NCBI RefSeq assembly: GCF_025753855.1
Contig: NZ_JAOWPT010000017.1
Span: forward strand, 41,298-105,297
DNA: 64,000 nt
From: Mesorhizobium sp. ZC-5
GTDB lineage: Bacteria > Pseudomonadota > Alphaproteobacteria > Rhizobiales > Rhizobiaceae
Direction of reading: 5' to 3'
Part shown: piece after piece, positions 18,343 to 27,957 of the stretch
How the letters are laid out: every line of letters begins with the position of its first letter
Numbering within the stretch: the first letter of the stretch is position 1
The notes under the pieces: generated by a model
The model's input: the letters and a program-made list of their open reading frames with translations, nothing else
What the model was told of the DNA's origin: nothing
Databases searched by the model: none
Position numbers and translations under genes: made by a program

Positions 18343-18924
18343 CTACTTGCGTGTGGTCAGCAGCGAGCCGACGGCCCGAACGGTTGCCGTCGCCAGCGCG
18401 ATCTTCACGACATCGGTGACGATGAACGGGCCGACACCGAAGGAGAGCGCCTTTTCGGCCCCCATCAACACCGCGAGCCAAGCGGCGCCCAACGCGAGGA
18501 TGGCCACTTCGCCCAGCATCATAGCGCCGAACAGGGTGAATAGATTGCGGTCGAGACCCCTGTCGGCTGCGTGGCCGACAATCGCCGCAGCGACGACAAA
18601 GCCGGCAAGATAGCCGCCGGTCGGCCCGGTCATATAGGCGAGACCGCCGCCAGTCGCGAATACCGGCAGGCCGATCGTGCCCTCTACCAAGTAGGCTATC
18701 ACGGTAGCAACCGCGAGATTGCGGCCGTAGGTCGCCGCGATCAAGAAGACGGCGAGCGTCTGCAGCGTCATCGGCACCGGCCAGAAGGGCACTGTGATTT
18801 TCGAGGCGAGCGCCAGCAGCGCGGTCCCTGCGAGCACCAGCAGAACTTGAACAACAAGCCTGGCATTGCGGTCTTGCGGCAAGGCAAGCGTTACGAGCGG
18901 ACCTGTGATGGCTGCAGCAGACAT
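18343..18924 (-). CDS. bioY: Biotin transporter BioY (ECF S component)
   Basis: The protein is 193 residues when started at MSAAAITGPLVTLALPQ; GGAAGAGG stands six bases before this ATG, and a longer open frame to 19011 lacks such a site. BioY features are ASKITVPFWPVPMTLQTLAVFL, the Gly-rich GLPVFATGGGLAYMTGPTGGYLAGF and the end VGPFIVTDVVKIALA. It has about six membrane segments. BioY binds biotin and works either alone or with the BioMN energy module; neither bioM nor bioN is nearby, a common arrangement. No BioR-type operator was recognised upstream. It is unrelated in function to the polysaccharide genes around it. Confidence 0.93.
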   Translation of the reverse strand: MSAAAITGPLVTLALPQDRNARLVVQVLLVLAGTALLALASKITVPFWPVPMTLQTLAVFLIAATYGRNLAVATVIAYLVEGTIGLPVFATGGGLAYMTGPTGGYLAGFVVAAAIVGHAADRGLDRNLFTLFGAMMLGEVAILALGAAWLAVLMGAEKALSFGVGPFIVTDVVKIALATATVRAVGSLLTTRK

Positions 18925-19039
18925 AAAGAACCTCTTCCAGTGACACATCGGTGGCGGCGTCGCCGGTTCCGACATAGCCGCTTCCGTGCTACCGGGCAAT
19001 GACGCTATCACGTTCGGTGAATGTTAAGCAGGGATTTCC

Positions 19040-19945
19040 ATGACTCTTGATTTCGATACCCGGTTCGAACCCCATTACGGCGAAGCGATAGAGGTCGCTC
19101 CGGGAATCAGACGGCTGACAGTGAACAATCCCGGGCCATTCACGTTCCACGGCACCAACACCTACATCGTCGGCGAACAGACGCTGGCGGTGATCGATCC
19201 GGGACCGGAAGATCCCGAGCACCTGCAGGCGATTCTGCGTGCCATCGGCGACCGGCCGGTTAGTCATATCTTTGTCAGCCATACGCATCGCGACCATTCT
19301 CCCCTGGCGAAAGAATTGCGACAACTGACCGGAGCGGTCGTTTGCGCCGAAGGCCCACACCGCCCCGCCAGGCCTCTGCGAATCGGCGAGGTCAATCCGC
19401 TCGATGCCAGCGCGGACACTGATTTCGTGCCCGATTTAACGCTCGCCGACGACAGCGTGACGCGGGGTGACGGCTGGGCTGTAAGGATGGTCCTGACGCC
19501 AGGCCATACGGCCAACCATGCGGCATTCGCGCTGGAGGGCACCGGTGTACTGTTTTCGGCCGACCATGTGATGGCGTGGGCCACATCCATCGTCGCCCCG
19601 CCCGATGGCGCCATGACGGATTACATGGCCTCACTCGATCGGCTCATCGAGCGCGACGACAAAATCTTGCTGCCGGGCCACGGCGGCCCAGTAAGCAAGC
19701 CGCGTCCGTTCATGCGTGGACTGAAGACGCATCGGAAAGTGCGCGAGCGCGCCATCATCGAGCGCCTTGCCGGTGGCGACAGAACCATCCCGGAAATGGT
19801 TCGCGCGATCTACCGCGACACCGATCCACGGCTGCATGGGGCGGCGGGGCTGTCCGTACTCGCCCATATCGAGGATCTGGTCAGCCGCGGAATCGCGGTT
19901 ACCGACGGCGATCCGTCGATCGACGGAGAATATGCGCTGAAGTAG
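19040..19945 (+). CDS. MBL-fold metallo-hydrolase (LACTB2/GloB-like)
   Basis: The 301-residue protein has the metallo-beta-lactamase zinc motif VSHTHRDHS (HxHxDH) near residue 76, TPGHTANH, SADHVMAW and LPGHGGP in the expected order. A C-terminal winged-helix-like part (REREIIERL..., AAGLSVLAHIEDLVSRG) matches the LACTB2-type extension. Such enzymes are hydrolases or single-strand nucleases; the substrate is not predictable. It is divergent from bioY with 115 bases between the starts, and it converges with the DUF1499 gene with no gap. Confidence 0.85.
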   Translation: MTLDFDTRFEPHYGEAIEVAPGIRRLTVNNPGPFTFHGTNTYIVGEQTLAVIDPGPEDPEHLQAILRAIGDRPVSHIFVSHTHRDHSPLAKELRQLTGAVVCAEGPHRPARPLRIGEVNPLDASADTDFVPDLTLADDSVTRGDGWAVRMVLTPGHTANHAAFALEGTGVLFSADHVMAWATSIVAPPDGAMTDYMASLDRLIERDDKILLPGHGGPVSKPRPFMRGLKTHRKVRERAIIERLAGGDRTIPEMVRAIYRDTDPRLHGAAGLSVLAHIEDLVSRGIAVTDGDPSIDGEYALK

Positions 19946-20737
19946 CTATTCGGCCGGAATCGTGCCGGCCTGAGCCGCTATGCCCGCATCGAGCTCGTCG
20001 AGAAAGGCCACGATTCGGGCGGCATTGTCGCCAAGATCATGCCGCCCGAAACGTGATGCCGAGCGCATATCGACATAGGTGGAGTTGCCTTCGTCGGTCA
20101 CCCTGATGGCGATATCGCATGGAAACGCCAGCAGCGCGGTCGTCGCCAGCGCCTCAATCGTCACCTCGGGGTTGCTCAATGTCTCTCTCGGCGCCTCGTA
20201 AACCCGCCAGCCGCGACTTTGGACCAGCGTGAGGACCGTGCTCAAGGCCCGATCAGCGGGGACGTCATAGCGCCTGCCGGTGACCTCCGGATAATTTTCC
20301 GCCTGAATTTTCGCCTCTTCCCTGCCAATCGGCACAATCGGATTCATCCCCTGCCCGCGCCCAAGCGCTGCACGCGCGAATCGTGGCGGGTCGAGCGTAT
20401 CGGTGGAAATATCACTAAGTCCCGGATGGACGTAGGCGCGATAACCCGAAACGGCGAACGGTGTGAGAACGGCCACGGCCACGGCCACGCCCTTTGCAAT
20501 ATCGCGTCCACCGAGATCGCCATAGCTCCAGACCCGGCGGAAAGCGATTGCCGCCAGCAGCAGCGCAAGCACCGCCAGCGTCCCGACCAGCCCAAGCACG
20601 ATGATAAAACCGGGTGTCTCAAGCAGGTTGAAGCGATGGCTCAGTGCGGCCGTAACGAACAGCACTGCGGAAAAATATGCCGTCGCGCGCGACCAGCCGG
20701 CGGCACGCGATGTCTGCTGCTCGATATAGACTGCCAT
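19946..20737 (-). CDS. DUF1499 domain membrane protein
   Basis: The protein has 263 residues. Three membrane segments lie at about 18-35, 43-66 and 84-102, followed by a DUF1499 domain (AENYPEVTGRRYDVPADRALSTVLTLVQSRGWRV...AFPCDIAIRVTDEGNSTYVDMRSASRFGRHDLGDNAARI). The segment MRSASRFGRHDLGDNA is the strongest family mark. The function of DUF1499 proteins is unknown; they are widespread in alphaproteobacteria. Its stop codon meets the MBL gene end to end. Confidence 0.85.
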   Translation of the reverse strand: MAVYIEQQTSRAAGWSRATAYFSAVLFVTAALSHRFNLLETPGFIIVLGLVGTLAVLALLLAAIAFRRVWSYGDLGGRDIAKGVAVAVAVLTPFAVSGYRAYVHPGLSDISTDTLDPPRFARAALGRGQGMNPIVPIGREEAKIQAENYPEVTGRRYDVPADRALSTVLTLVQSRGWRVYEAPRETLSNPEVTIEALATTALLAFPCDIAIRVTDEGNSTYVDMRSASRFGRHDLGDNAARIVAFLDELDAGIAAQAGTIPAE

Positions 20738-20799
20738 TTCCGCCGCGTCGCTTCGCCTGTGTTCGGACGCCGTTTACATATTCGCTCGGCGCTGACGGG

Positions 20800-21033
20800 T
20801 CAAAGCTGCCGCGCGGCACTAAGCAAGATCGCCCTGTCAAGCCAGACACGACGAATCATCTCGGCCACGCCTGGGACTTCGCTTGCCGCCCCGGTCTCGG
20901 TGTGGCCGTAGAGAACGCCCTGGTCGGCCGCGATGATCCCGACGGGCTCGCCGGGAAACGTCCTCGAGCGTATGAAGCCGATTTCGACGATGACAGTCTT
21001 CTGAGCTTCTTCAGGGCCCCGATCTCGCCCTCA
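20800..21033 (-). pseudogene. Gene remnant or unannotated coding fragment, family unknown
   Basis: A 77-codon open stretch with coding-like third-position GC runs from an upstream stop at 21033 to a TGA at 20800. It reads TVIVEIGFIRSRTFPGEPVG, then GVLYGHTETGAASEVPGVAE, then MIRRVWLDRAILLSAARQL. No ATG or GTG stands at its beginning, so it looks like the 3-prime end of a decayed gene. The rest of 20738-21125 shows nothing else beyond the leader of the next gene. Confidence 0.45.
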
Positions 21034-21125
21034 GCAGATTGTCGGCGATAAAGGTATTGCTAGTCGCCGCGCTTGTCTCCCGATTACCTGTTGGTCTAGA
21101 GACTGGTCAGTCTGAGGGGATTTGG

Positions 21126-23024
21126 ATGCAACGCATTTTTGCGCGAACAGAAAACTTTTGGTGGCTGGCCGCAATCGCGGCGATCATTTTCGTTTTTTCT
21201 TCCGGGTATAACGACTGGAACAGCCGTCCGGATTTCGGCCATTTCTACCAGGAGCAATATGCTCCAGCAGTTGCGTTCGCCTGTACGGGTCAAATGGCGG
21301 ATATCGTCGGAAAGCGACCTCCAGAATTAAGCGAGTTCCTGAGCCGCCGCAAAAATCGGGTCGATTGCAACTCGATTTTCCCACTCCCAACTGGCGCGTC
21401 ATTGAGCGATATCAAACAATTTCATCACCAGATTATCGGATCGCTCTACACCTTTGGCGGGATCTGGAAGTTCGCAGGGCTTTCATGGTCTGTCACCGCC
21501 GCCGTGGCAGGTGCCTTGAAGGCATTGTTCTTGCTGGGGCTGACACTGCTGGGCAGTCTCATGATGCCACGCATTGTCGCTATCGGGGTGGCGCTCGTGA
21601 TCGTGGCTGTAGATACAACGGCCTCGCAGATTCTCCCGCATCTTCGCGATTTCTCGAAAGCCGCGTTCTTCGCTCTGCTACTTTATCTGCTGGTGAAGGT
21701 TTTCGAGAGTGCCGACCGCCGGCAGATTGTGCTTTCGATAGCGTCCGCTCTTGTGTTGTGCATAACCTTGGGATTCCGGCAAGACTTCCAGTTATTTATC
21801 TATTTTTTCCTGATGGCCATCCTCGCGAGCGCGATGATGCAGCGAAAATTCAGAAATGCCATGATCTCTGCCTTGGCTTTCATCGCGGTTATAACTTTAT
21901 TCAACAATCAAGTCTTCAATTTCTGGTCCACATTGGACAGAAACGTCTTTCATTTTTACTTTCTTGGGCAAAACCGGATGTACCTTTCTGCACTGAGTGT
22001 TGATTCGGATATGTTTTATACACTCAGCTATAAGGATCTTTACGCTTATACAGCCACGAAAATATTTGCGACCGCACAGGGTGCAGATGCCCCGATGTAT
22101 GGCACTCCGGGATATGACGAAACGGGAAAGCAGGCTTTCTTACTGACGATATGGCAATTTCCAGCCGATGCTGCTGCCAAGGCGATCACCGCATTTCACC
22201 GAACATTATTCGGATGGCTAAGCGCCGATGCCGTGATTCAAGTGTTGGCGGCGCTAGGGTCGTTCACCGCCCTTCTGTATTTTCTGCGCCAACGCGCGCT
22301 CGTTTTCCTGGTCCCTATCGCCTTCTTTGCTTCGATAACCTTCATCCAGTATCACCCGCGGCACTTTTTCGTCTACGGTTCCATCGGCATGCTGTTGATG
22401 GCAGGAGCTTTGTGGTCGCTTGCCGCTGGTCTGGTGGTGCGAGGTCGCGCTCGCCCCACTAAAAGTCTCTATTTCGGGATGCTTCCGGCTGCCGCCGTAG
22501 TGCTGTGCGCTGCAACCCTTCTGCCGTTGAGGGTTTGGCAGCAATCAAATTTCGATGAATTGCTTGCCAAGCTCGACTCGATGCCGAAGAACCACATTTG
22601 GGGGCAACCCAGCGTGGATCCGACAAATGCGAAGACGCCGTTTCGATTGTCGCTTGATCTTCCCTATGGGGAAAATCTCCGGTACGCTAGATTGAGACTG
22701 GCTGGGTGTGCCAAGCCATTGACGCTCACCTTTGACTATGGCCAGGCCAAGGCACCGTTTGACTGGGACCAGACCGTCGTTTTGCCCGCCCAAACGGCAG
22801 TGCTGTACTTTCCGGTCTTGCAGGGGGAAGGCAACACGTTTGCCGCGCTTCGAATGGACGAAAATACCAGGGCCTGTTTCCGTTCCCTTGAGGAGATCAC
22901 ACTTCCTGCGGATATTTATCCCGGATTTTATTGGACCCGCGAAGCACCGGGCGAAACGCATCGTTATTCGGCGACGGCAGTCGGCGCTCGCGTGATGGAC
23001 CTCTTTGGTTTGATGGGGCGCTGA
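21126..23024 (+). CDS. Large polytopic membrane protein, possible GT-C glycosyltransferase
   Basis: The protein is 632 residues when started at MQRIFARTENFWWL, where GAGGGGA lies five bases upstream. The open frame begins at 21039, but that extension has no ribosome site. It has about ten hydrophobic segments, a first periplasmic loop rich in acidic and aromatic residues (NDWNSRPDFGHFYQEQYAP), and a soluble C-terminal part of about 160 residues. This layout is that of GT-C glycosyltransferases or of O-antigen related membrane enzymes. No family name can be given with confidence. It sits between the two halves of the polysaccharide locus. Confidence 0.6.
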   Translation: MQRIFARTENFWWLAAIAAIIFVFSSGYNDWNSRPDFGHFYQEQYAPAVAFACTGQMADIVGKRPPELSEFLSRRKNRVDCNSIFPLPTGASLSDIKQFHHQIIGSLYTFGGIWKFAGLSWSVTAAVAGALKALFLLGLTLLGSLMMPRIVAIGVALVIVAVDTTASQILPHLRDFSKAAFFALLLYLLVKVFESADRRQIVLSIASALVLCITLGFRQDFQLFIYFFLMAILASAMMQRKFRNAMISALAFIAVITLFNNQVFNFWSTLDRNVFHFYFLGQNRMYLSALSVDSDMFYTLSYKDLYAYTATKIFATAQGADAPMYGTPGYDETGKQAFLLTIWQFPADAAAKAITAFHRTLFGWLSADAVIQVLAALGSFTALLYFLRQRALVFLVPIAFFASITFIQYHPRHFFVYGSIGMLLMAGALWSLAAGLVVRGRARPTKSLYFGMLPAAAVVLCAATLLPLRVWQQSNFDELLAKLDSMPKNHIWGQPSVDPTNAKTPFRLSLDLPYGENLRYARLRLAGCAKPLTLTFDYGQAKAPFDWDQTVVLPAQTAVLYFPVLQGEGNTFAALRMDENTRACFRSLEEITLPADIYPGFYWTREAPGETHRYSATAVGARVMDLFGLMGR

Positions 23025-23160
23025 GATCTCCGAGATTGCAGTCGAGGTGTCTGATGCCGAGCGCCAAATGAGACCGCATGTATGCCTCTGTCGATGCGGT
23101 GGCTCGCGCTACACTGCGCGTCCGAGTGTTGCTCAGGCGGCCGAGCCGATCCTCATCACA

Positions 23161-24028
23161 GAAAGACGAGCCGTTGCAGATTATACTGAAGCATTTGTCG
23201 GAATCGATGTCCCGAAGCTGAGGAATGCCCTCGCGATTGCGGACGCTAGCCGGGAGGGAGAGGTTCGCTTCTTCGGCGAGGTCGACGCATCGGATTCGAA
23301 CATGCATCGAGTTATCCAGGATCGCCACCATGTTCGATCAGGTGTATTTCTGCTACGAGGCCGGCCCGATCGGCTATGGTCTCTATCGGCTGACCCGATC
23401 GCTCGGCCATGAATGCATCGTGATCGCCCCTCGCTGATCTCGAGGAAGTCCGGCGATTGGGTGAAGACAAATCGCCGGGATGGCTTTGCGTTGACCAGAT
23501 TGCTGCGCGCCGGTGAGTTGACGGCGGTATGGGTTCGCGATGAAGGTCACGAGACCATGCGGGATCTCGTCCGCGTCCGGGCGGCGGAGTCGAGACACTT
23601 CGCGTCCACCGGCAAACATGTGAGCGCCTTCATGCTCAAGCACGGACGTATCTATCCTCGCAAGAAGGGCTAGACGATGCGCTATCTGCGCCGGCTGCAG
23701 GAGCAGCAGTTCGATCACCCCACGCATCAGATGATCGAGGAGTTCGTTCCAGCCTGGTCGCTGGCGCCGATCGTGCGGGCGCCATTGCGCGACGCGGACC
23801 TGATCTTCGTCATGACGTTCGCCACCAGGTGGCGACGTGCAGCGGTTTGAGAGCCCGCGCCAGCTCATGGGATATCTCAGCCTCGGAAAGGCGCAGGCCC
23901 GGCTGACATCCGATATCGGATGTTGAGCGGACGAGGCAAAAGGACAACGTGGTCTGCACCGCGATCCCCCGTGAATGGTCGGCTTCATGTGGGCCGTTGC
24001 AAGGGAGGCGCAGGCGATCAAATCGTAG
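23161..24028 (+). pseudogene. IS110-family transposase, decayed
   Basis: Successive pieces of an IS110-type transposase are read in different frames: YTEAFVGIDVPKLRNALAI (start), VYFCYEAGPIGYGLYRLTRS, VKTNRRDGFALTRLLRAGEL with the DEDD-domain context, EEFVPAWSLAPIVRA, RQLMGYLSL, then RYRMLSGRGKRTT and the end MVGFMWAVAREAQAIKS before a TAG at 24026. There are several frameshifts and an internal loss of the segment normally following RQLMGYLSL. The element cannot be active. It separates the membrane protein gene from rfbG, and marks a rearranged junction in the polysaccharide locus. Confidence 0.85.
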
Positions 24029-24919
24029 ACCCGCTAAGACGACTTACACCTCGCGCATGGGCGGAGGCGGGACAACAGCAGGGAATGCCCGTCGGACGCT
24101 TTGTGGCCGGCAAATCGACCGACGCCCGCAATAAAATAGGAACAGCCCCGGACGCACAATCGGGAATGCGGTAGCCAACCCGCGCATCAGAGCTTGATGA
24201 CCGACGTCCCGCCTCTGCCCATGCGCGATCATCGGCAAAACAGCCGCTTCTCGGGTTGGGTGGGTTTGTGCGCCCATAGTTTTGACAGCGGACATCAGAG
24301 CGGTGTTCTGAGGGCACCCTTTCGGCGCGAGGTGCTGAGGGGCGACGTTCGGAGCCACACTTTTGACACTCAGATGCCGGGAGCGGGAGGCATCCGCCTC
24401 ATCTGCTTCCGTTCGTAAAATCCAAGCGCAGCGCATCCACCACGCACCAAGTGACATCGATTTTATAACGACGTTGCTCGCTTGATGGATAGCCATCCTG
24501 GCTGCTGGAACCGTCGTGTTGCTTTTCGCTTCCTGGCCTGGTGCCGGTTTCGTGGACATCGAGATAAGGTGTTTGGACTGCCCCTGGTGCGGTAGACAGG
24601 CCCCGCCTATCCTTACCCCTCTTCAGATGGCATAGGTGCAGGTCCAGTCGCAGGACAGTTTTCCATCTAAACTGAAATGCTCCAGCCTATTTGGCCTGAA
24701 TCCGCGTCGGCTTGCGCCGCTAACGGCACTGATACGCTCGTCATCGACCAACGTTGGAAGGTCGCACGCTGCCCTGCGGGACACCACTGGGTCGCTGGCA
24801 TTATTTCGCGCGAGCGCCTCGAATTCGCCGCTGAAGCAACCGGTGTACAGAATCGATTTCATCTTGGCGGCGGTTGCGTTCCACGGTATCGGCGGACGTC
24901 CGAGAGAGATGACAAAGCG
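24029..24919. other. Long stretch without a confident gene
   Basis: This stretch of about 890 bases follows the dead IS110 copy. Open frames exist on both strands (for example 24044-24559 minus and 24636-24923 plus), but none shows a recognisable domain, a ribosome site or a convincing start. It probably holds the IS110 3-prime part and old debris, plus the rfbG promoter region. Confidence 0.5.
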
Positions 24920-25975
24920 ATGATGCCGAACGCCTACCGCAATGTACGTGTATTCGTGACAGGCCATACCGGATTCAAAGGCAGTTGGCTTTGCTCCTGG
25001 CTAAAAAGGGAAGGCGCTGCTGTAAGCGGCCTCGCCCTACCGCCGGAGGGCTCCCCCAACCTCTTTGAAACCGCCGGCGTTGCGAATGGCATGAATTCCG
25101 TGATGGGCGATATCCGGGACTTCAACGTCGTCAAGAAGCATCTGGAGGCAGCATCACCGGACGTGGTGTTTCACCTAGCGGCGCAACCGCTGGTGCGTCG
25201 ATCCTACCGCGATCCCATTGAGACTTTTGCATCGAACGTCATGGGCACCGTGCATGTGCTGGAGGCGGCGCGCCAGTGCCCATCGGTGCGTGCGGTCGTA
25301 TGCATAACCACGGACAAAGTTTACCGGAACAATGAGTGGGCCTGGGGTTATCGGGAGACCGATCAACTCGGTGGCAAAGACCCCTACAGCGCCAGCAAGG
25401 CCTGCGCCGAGTTGGTTGCCACCTGTTACGCCGAGACCATGCTGCCGTTGGCCGGCTCCGCCAGAATGGCGACGGTTCGCGGCGGAAATGTCATTGGAGG
25501 CGGCGATTGGTCGGAAGACCGGCTGGTGCCGGATATCATCCGCGCCGGCTATGCCAACCAAACTATCGTGCTGCGGAACCCCGGTTCAATACGGCCCTGG
25601 CAGCATGTGCTCGAACTGGTGCACGCGTATCTCCATATTGGAGAGCGACTGCTTGCAGACGGCGGCGACGAAGGGGCCTGGAATGTCGGCCCGGAGCAGG
25701 GAAATGAGGTCACAGTCGAGACCCTGGTGCGTGCCTTACTCGCGGATATGGGCGAATCCGACCGCACGGTCGAAGTGCATGCCTCCGAATTGAAGGAGGC
25801 GAATTTCTTGCGCCTGGACATTTCCAAGGCGCGGCAGCAATTGCGGTGGAACCCGGTGTTGGACTTTCCGACCACCGTGGCATGGACCGCAGAGTGGTAT
25901 CGCCGTTATCGCAACGGCGAAGACGCCGCGACCTTGATGGAAGAACAGATTGCCCGCTATGCGGACAAACGCTAA
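24920..25975 (+). CDS. rfbG: CDP-glucose 4,6-dehydratase
   Basis: The 351-residue protein starts at MMPNAYRNVRVFVTGHTGFK (ATG at 24920 or 24923); the open frame runs upstream to 24677 but those residues do not match the family. Seen are the NAD motif TGHTGFKGSWLCSWL, the segment ITTDKVYRNNEWAWGYRETD characteristic of RfbG, the catalytic DPYSASKACAELV, and GGNVIGGGDWSEDRLVPDI. It would make CDP-4-keto-6-deoxyglucose. Its partner rfbF lies 7 kb away on the other strand, whereas the two are usually adjacent. The downstream acyltransferase follows closely. Confidence 0.92.
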   Translation: MMPNAYRNVRVFVTGHTGFKGSWLCSWLKREGAAVSGLALPPEGSPNLFETAGVANGMNSVMGDIRDFNVVKKHLEAASPDVVFHLAAQPLVRRSYRDPIETFASNVMGTVHVLEAARQCPSVRAVVCITTDKVYRNNEWAWGYRETDQLGGKDPYSASKACAELVATCYAETMLPLAGSARMATVRGGNVIGGGDWSEDRLVPDIIRAGYANQTIVLRNPGSIRPWQHVLELVHAYLHIGERLLADGGDEGAWNVGPEQGNEVTVETLVRALLADMGESDRTVEVHASELKEANFLRLDISKARQQLRWNPVLDFPTTVAWTAEWYRRYRNGEDAATLMEEQIARYADKR

Positions 25976-26018
25976 CGGGAAAGCTTGCGATTGGGCGCGT
26001 TCACATCGGAGGCCGTTG

Positions 26019-27944
26019 TTGCAATATCGTGCAGAAATTGACGGCTTGCGCGCCATTGCCGTGCTGGCAGTATTATTTTACCACATTGGCTTTGAATTCG
26101 TATCCGGAGGTTTTGTTGGCGTAGATATTTTCTTTGTAATATCAGGATATCTTATAAGCGCTAACCTTTATCGCTCTTCCGTACATAAAGATAAAATTTC
26201 TAGTTTGCTTAAGGATTTCTATGAACGCCGCGCAAGAAGGATAATCCCAGCTTATCTGTTCGTATCCTTAATTGCATTGATAGCCTCATACTTGTTATTT
26301 ATGCCGGATAGATTTTCTGAATTTGGATCATCGCTTATATTTTCAAGTTTATTCTCAGCAAATTTATACTTCTGGATGAATGGGGATTATTTCGGTCCAG
26401 CAGCGGAAACTCAACCGCTTCTACATTACTGGTCTCTCGGAGTTGAAGAACATTTCTATATTATATTTCCTGTATTTGCAATTTTCCTGCTGAGATTCGG
26501 TCTAAAATTATTCACTGCTTCTGCCGCGTTTCTATTTTTTAGCTCTTTATTGCTTTCGCAGGCATTGTTGCCTGTTTCGCCGACAACTGTTTTTTACATG
26601 CTGCCCTTTCGCGCTTGGGAACTGCTGGCTGGCAGCCTTCTAGCGCTACCGTTTGTGCCGAAACCCAAAGGTCAATATTTTGGGGATACGGCCGTTGTCA
26701 CCGGACTGGCATTGATCGGCTTTTCGGCAATCCAGTACTCAGGGGCGACTGCCTTTCCTGGCGTGGCAGCGTTACCACCCGTGATGGGCGCGGCCCTAGT
26801 TATTTGGGGAGGTCAAAGCTTCAGCTTTATAACTCGATGCCTCAGCATTTCTCCACTCGTATACGTGGGCCGCATTTCATACAGTCTCTACCTTGTGCAT
26901 TGGCCAGTGATAGTTTTCACCCGTCACGCAATTCCCGGTGTGGAGTTTTGGTCAGAAACAGCCCTCGTCATTTCCGTATCGCTAGCCCTTGCAATGGTTT
27001 CGTATCATTGTGTAGAGAGCCCTACCCGCCGTCGGGATGGGTTTTGGACGACCAGTTTCATAGCAAAATTTTCATTTTTCGGGACCAGCGCACTGCTTGT
27101 CTTGGCCTTGATTATAGTAGGCAGCGCCGGTTTTCCTCAGCGTCTTCCGCCGGACGTACGAGAAATGCTTGCTTATAAATATGACTACTCGCGAGCCTAT
27201 CGAGAAGGTTCCTGCTTCCTAAGGCCTGAACAAACCTACCAAGAAATTGACATGGACGCTTGCGTACCGACCAAGAAGGGTCCGGTCGTACTATTGTGGG
27301 GGGACAGCTATGCTGCCCACTATGTTCCCGGACTACAGTTGCTTTTTGAGAAAGAAGGATATGGATTTGGACAATTGACGGCATCTGCTTGTCCACCGGT
27401 TGTCGGTCGCTCAGTACCTAGCAGGCCTAACTGCAAGCCCTTTAATGACTATGTCCTATCCTGGATTACCGAGCACAAGCCTGATGTCGTAATACTAGCG
27501 GCAGCTTGGGTAGTCGATGATGCCTTGCCAAATCAGCTATACGCAAATGTTGCTTCTATAGCAAAAGCAGGATCGAAAGTGGTCGTTTTAGGCCAGAGCC
27601 CAATTTATCGTGATGTCGTACCAACATTAATTGCCGAACATTGGATGAGTGGCAACCGCTCCAAATTCTCATCTGCGGAAGAAGTATCCAGCAACGTCTT
27701 TCGCATCGACAAAAACATGATGTCATTGTTTGAGAACGCTGACCTAACTTACGTTTCAGTCATCGATAGGGTCTGCATCAGCCGACGTTGCGAATTTGTG
27801 TCCGAAGCCAAAAATCCGTATCACTGGGACAGGGGACATCTCACTACCGAGGGATCCACAGAATATGTCGCGCGTATTTCTGATCGATTGATGGAGGTTC
27901 TCGCTTCCCGTGAGCATTCTGAAATGGAAGGTAATCGACAATAG
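26019..27944 (+). CDS. Acyltransferase 3 family protein with C-terminal SGNH domain (OafA-like)
   Basis: A perfect GGAGG at 26008-26012 stands six bases before a TTG at 26019, giving 641 residues starting QYRAEIDGLRAIAVLAVLFYH after the initiator. An upstream ATG (25950) would overlap rfbG and lacks a site. The N-terminal 370 residues are a ten-helix acyltransferase 3 domain with the catalytic FYHIGFEFVSGGFVGVDIFFVISG region. The C-terminal SGNH hydrolase-like domain shows LLWGDSYAAHY (Ser) and HWDRGHLT (Asp-x2-His). Such proteins O-acetylate surface glycans at the periplasmic face. Its DNA is clearly more AT-rich than its neighbours, pointing to separate acquisition. Confidence 0.9.
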   Translation: MQYRAEIDGLRAIAVLAVLFYHIGFEFVSGGFVGVDIFFVISGYLISANLYRSSVHKDKISSLLKDFYERRARRIIPAYLFVSLIALIASYLLFMPDRFSEFGSSLIFSSLFSANLYFWMNGDYFGPAAETQPLLHYWSLGVEEHFYIIFPVFAIFLLRFGLKLFTASAAFLFFSSLLLSQALLPVSPTTVFYMLPFRAWELLAGSLLALPFVPKPKGQYFGDTAVVTGLALIGFSAIQYSGATAFPGVAALPPVMGAALVIWGGQSFSFITRCLSISPLVYVGRISYSLYLVHWPVIVFTRHAIPGVEFWSETALVISVSLALAMVSYHCVESPTRRRDGFWTTSFIAKFSFFGTSALLVLALIIVGSAGFPQRLPPDVREMLAYKYDYSRAYREGSCFLRPEQTYQEIDMDACVPTKKGPVVLLWGDSYAAHYVPGLQLLFEKEGYGFGQLTASACPPVVGRSVPSRPNCKPFNDYVLSWITEHKPDVVILAAAWVVDDALPNQLYANVASIAKAGSKVVVLGQSPIYRDVVPTLIAEHWMSGNRSKFSSAEEVSSNVFRIDKNMMSLFENADLTYVSVIDRVCISRRCEFVSEAKNPYHWDRGHLTTEGSTEYVARISDRLMEVLASREHSEMEGNRQ

Positions 27945-27957
27945 CCTGTCCGGAATC

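Noticed and set aside
24044-24559. 171-codon minus-strand frame after the IS110 remnant
   Set aside because: No domain, no site and low complexity; it overlaps IS debris.
24677-24919. N-terminal extension of rfbG
   Set aside because: The extra 81 residues do not resemble RfbG, and the family start matches the ATG at 24920 or 24923.
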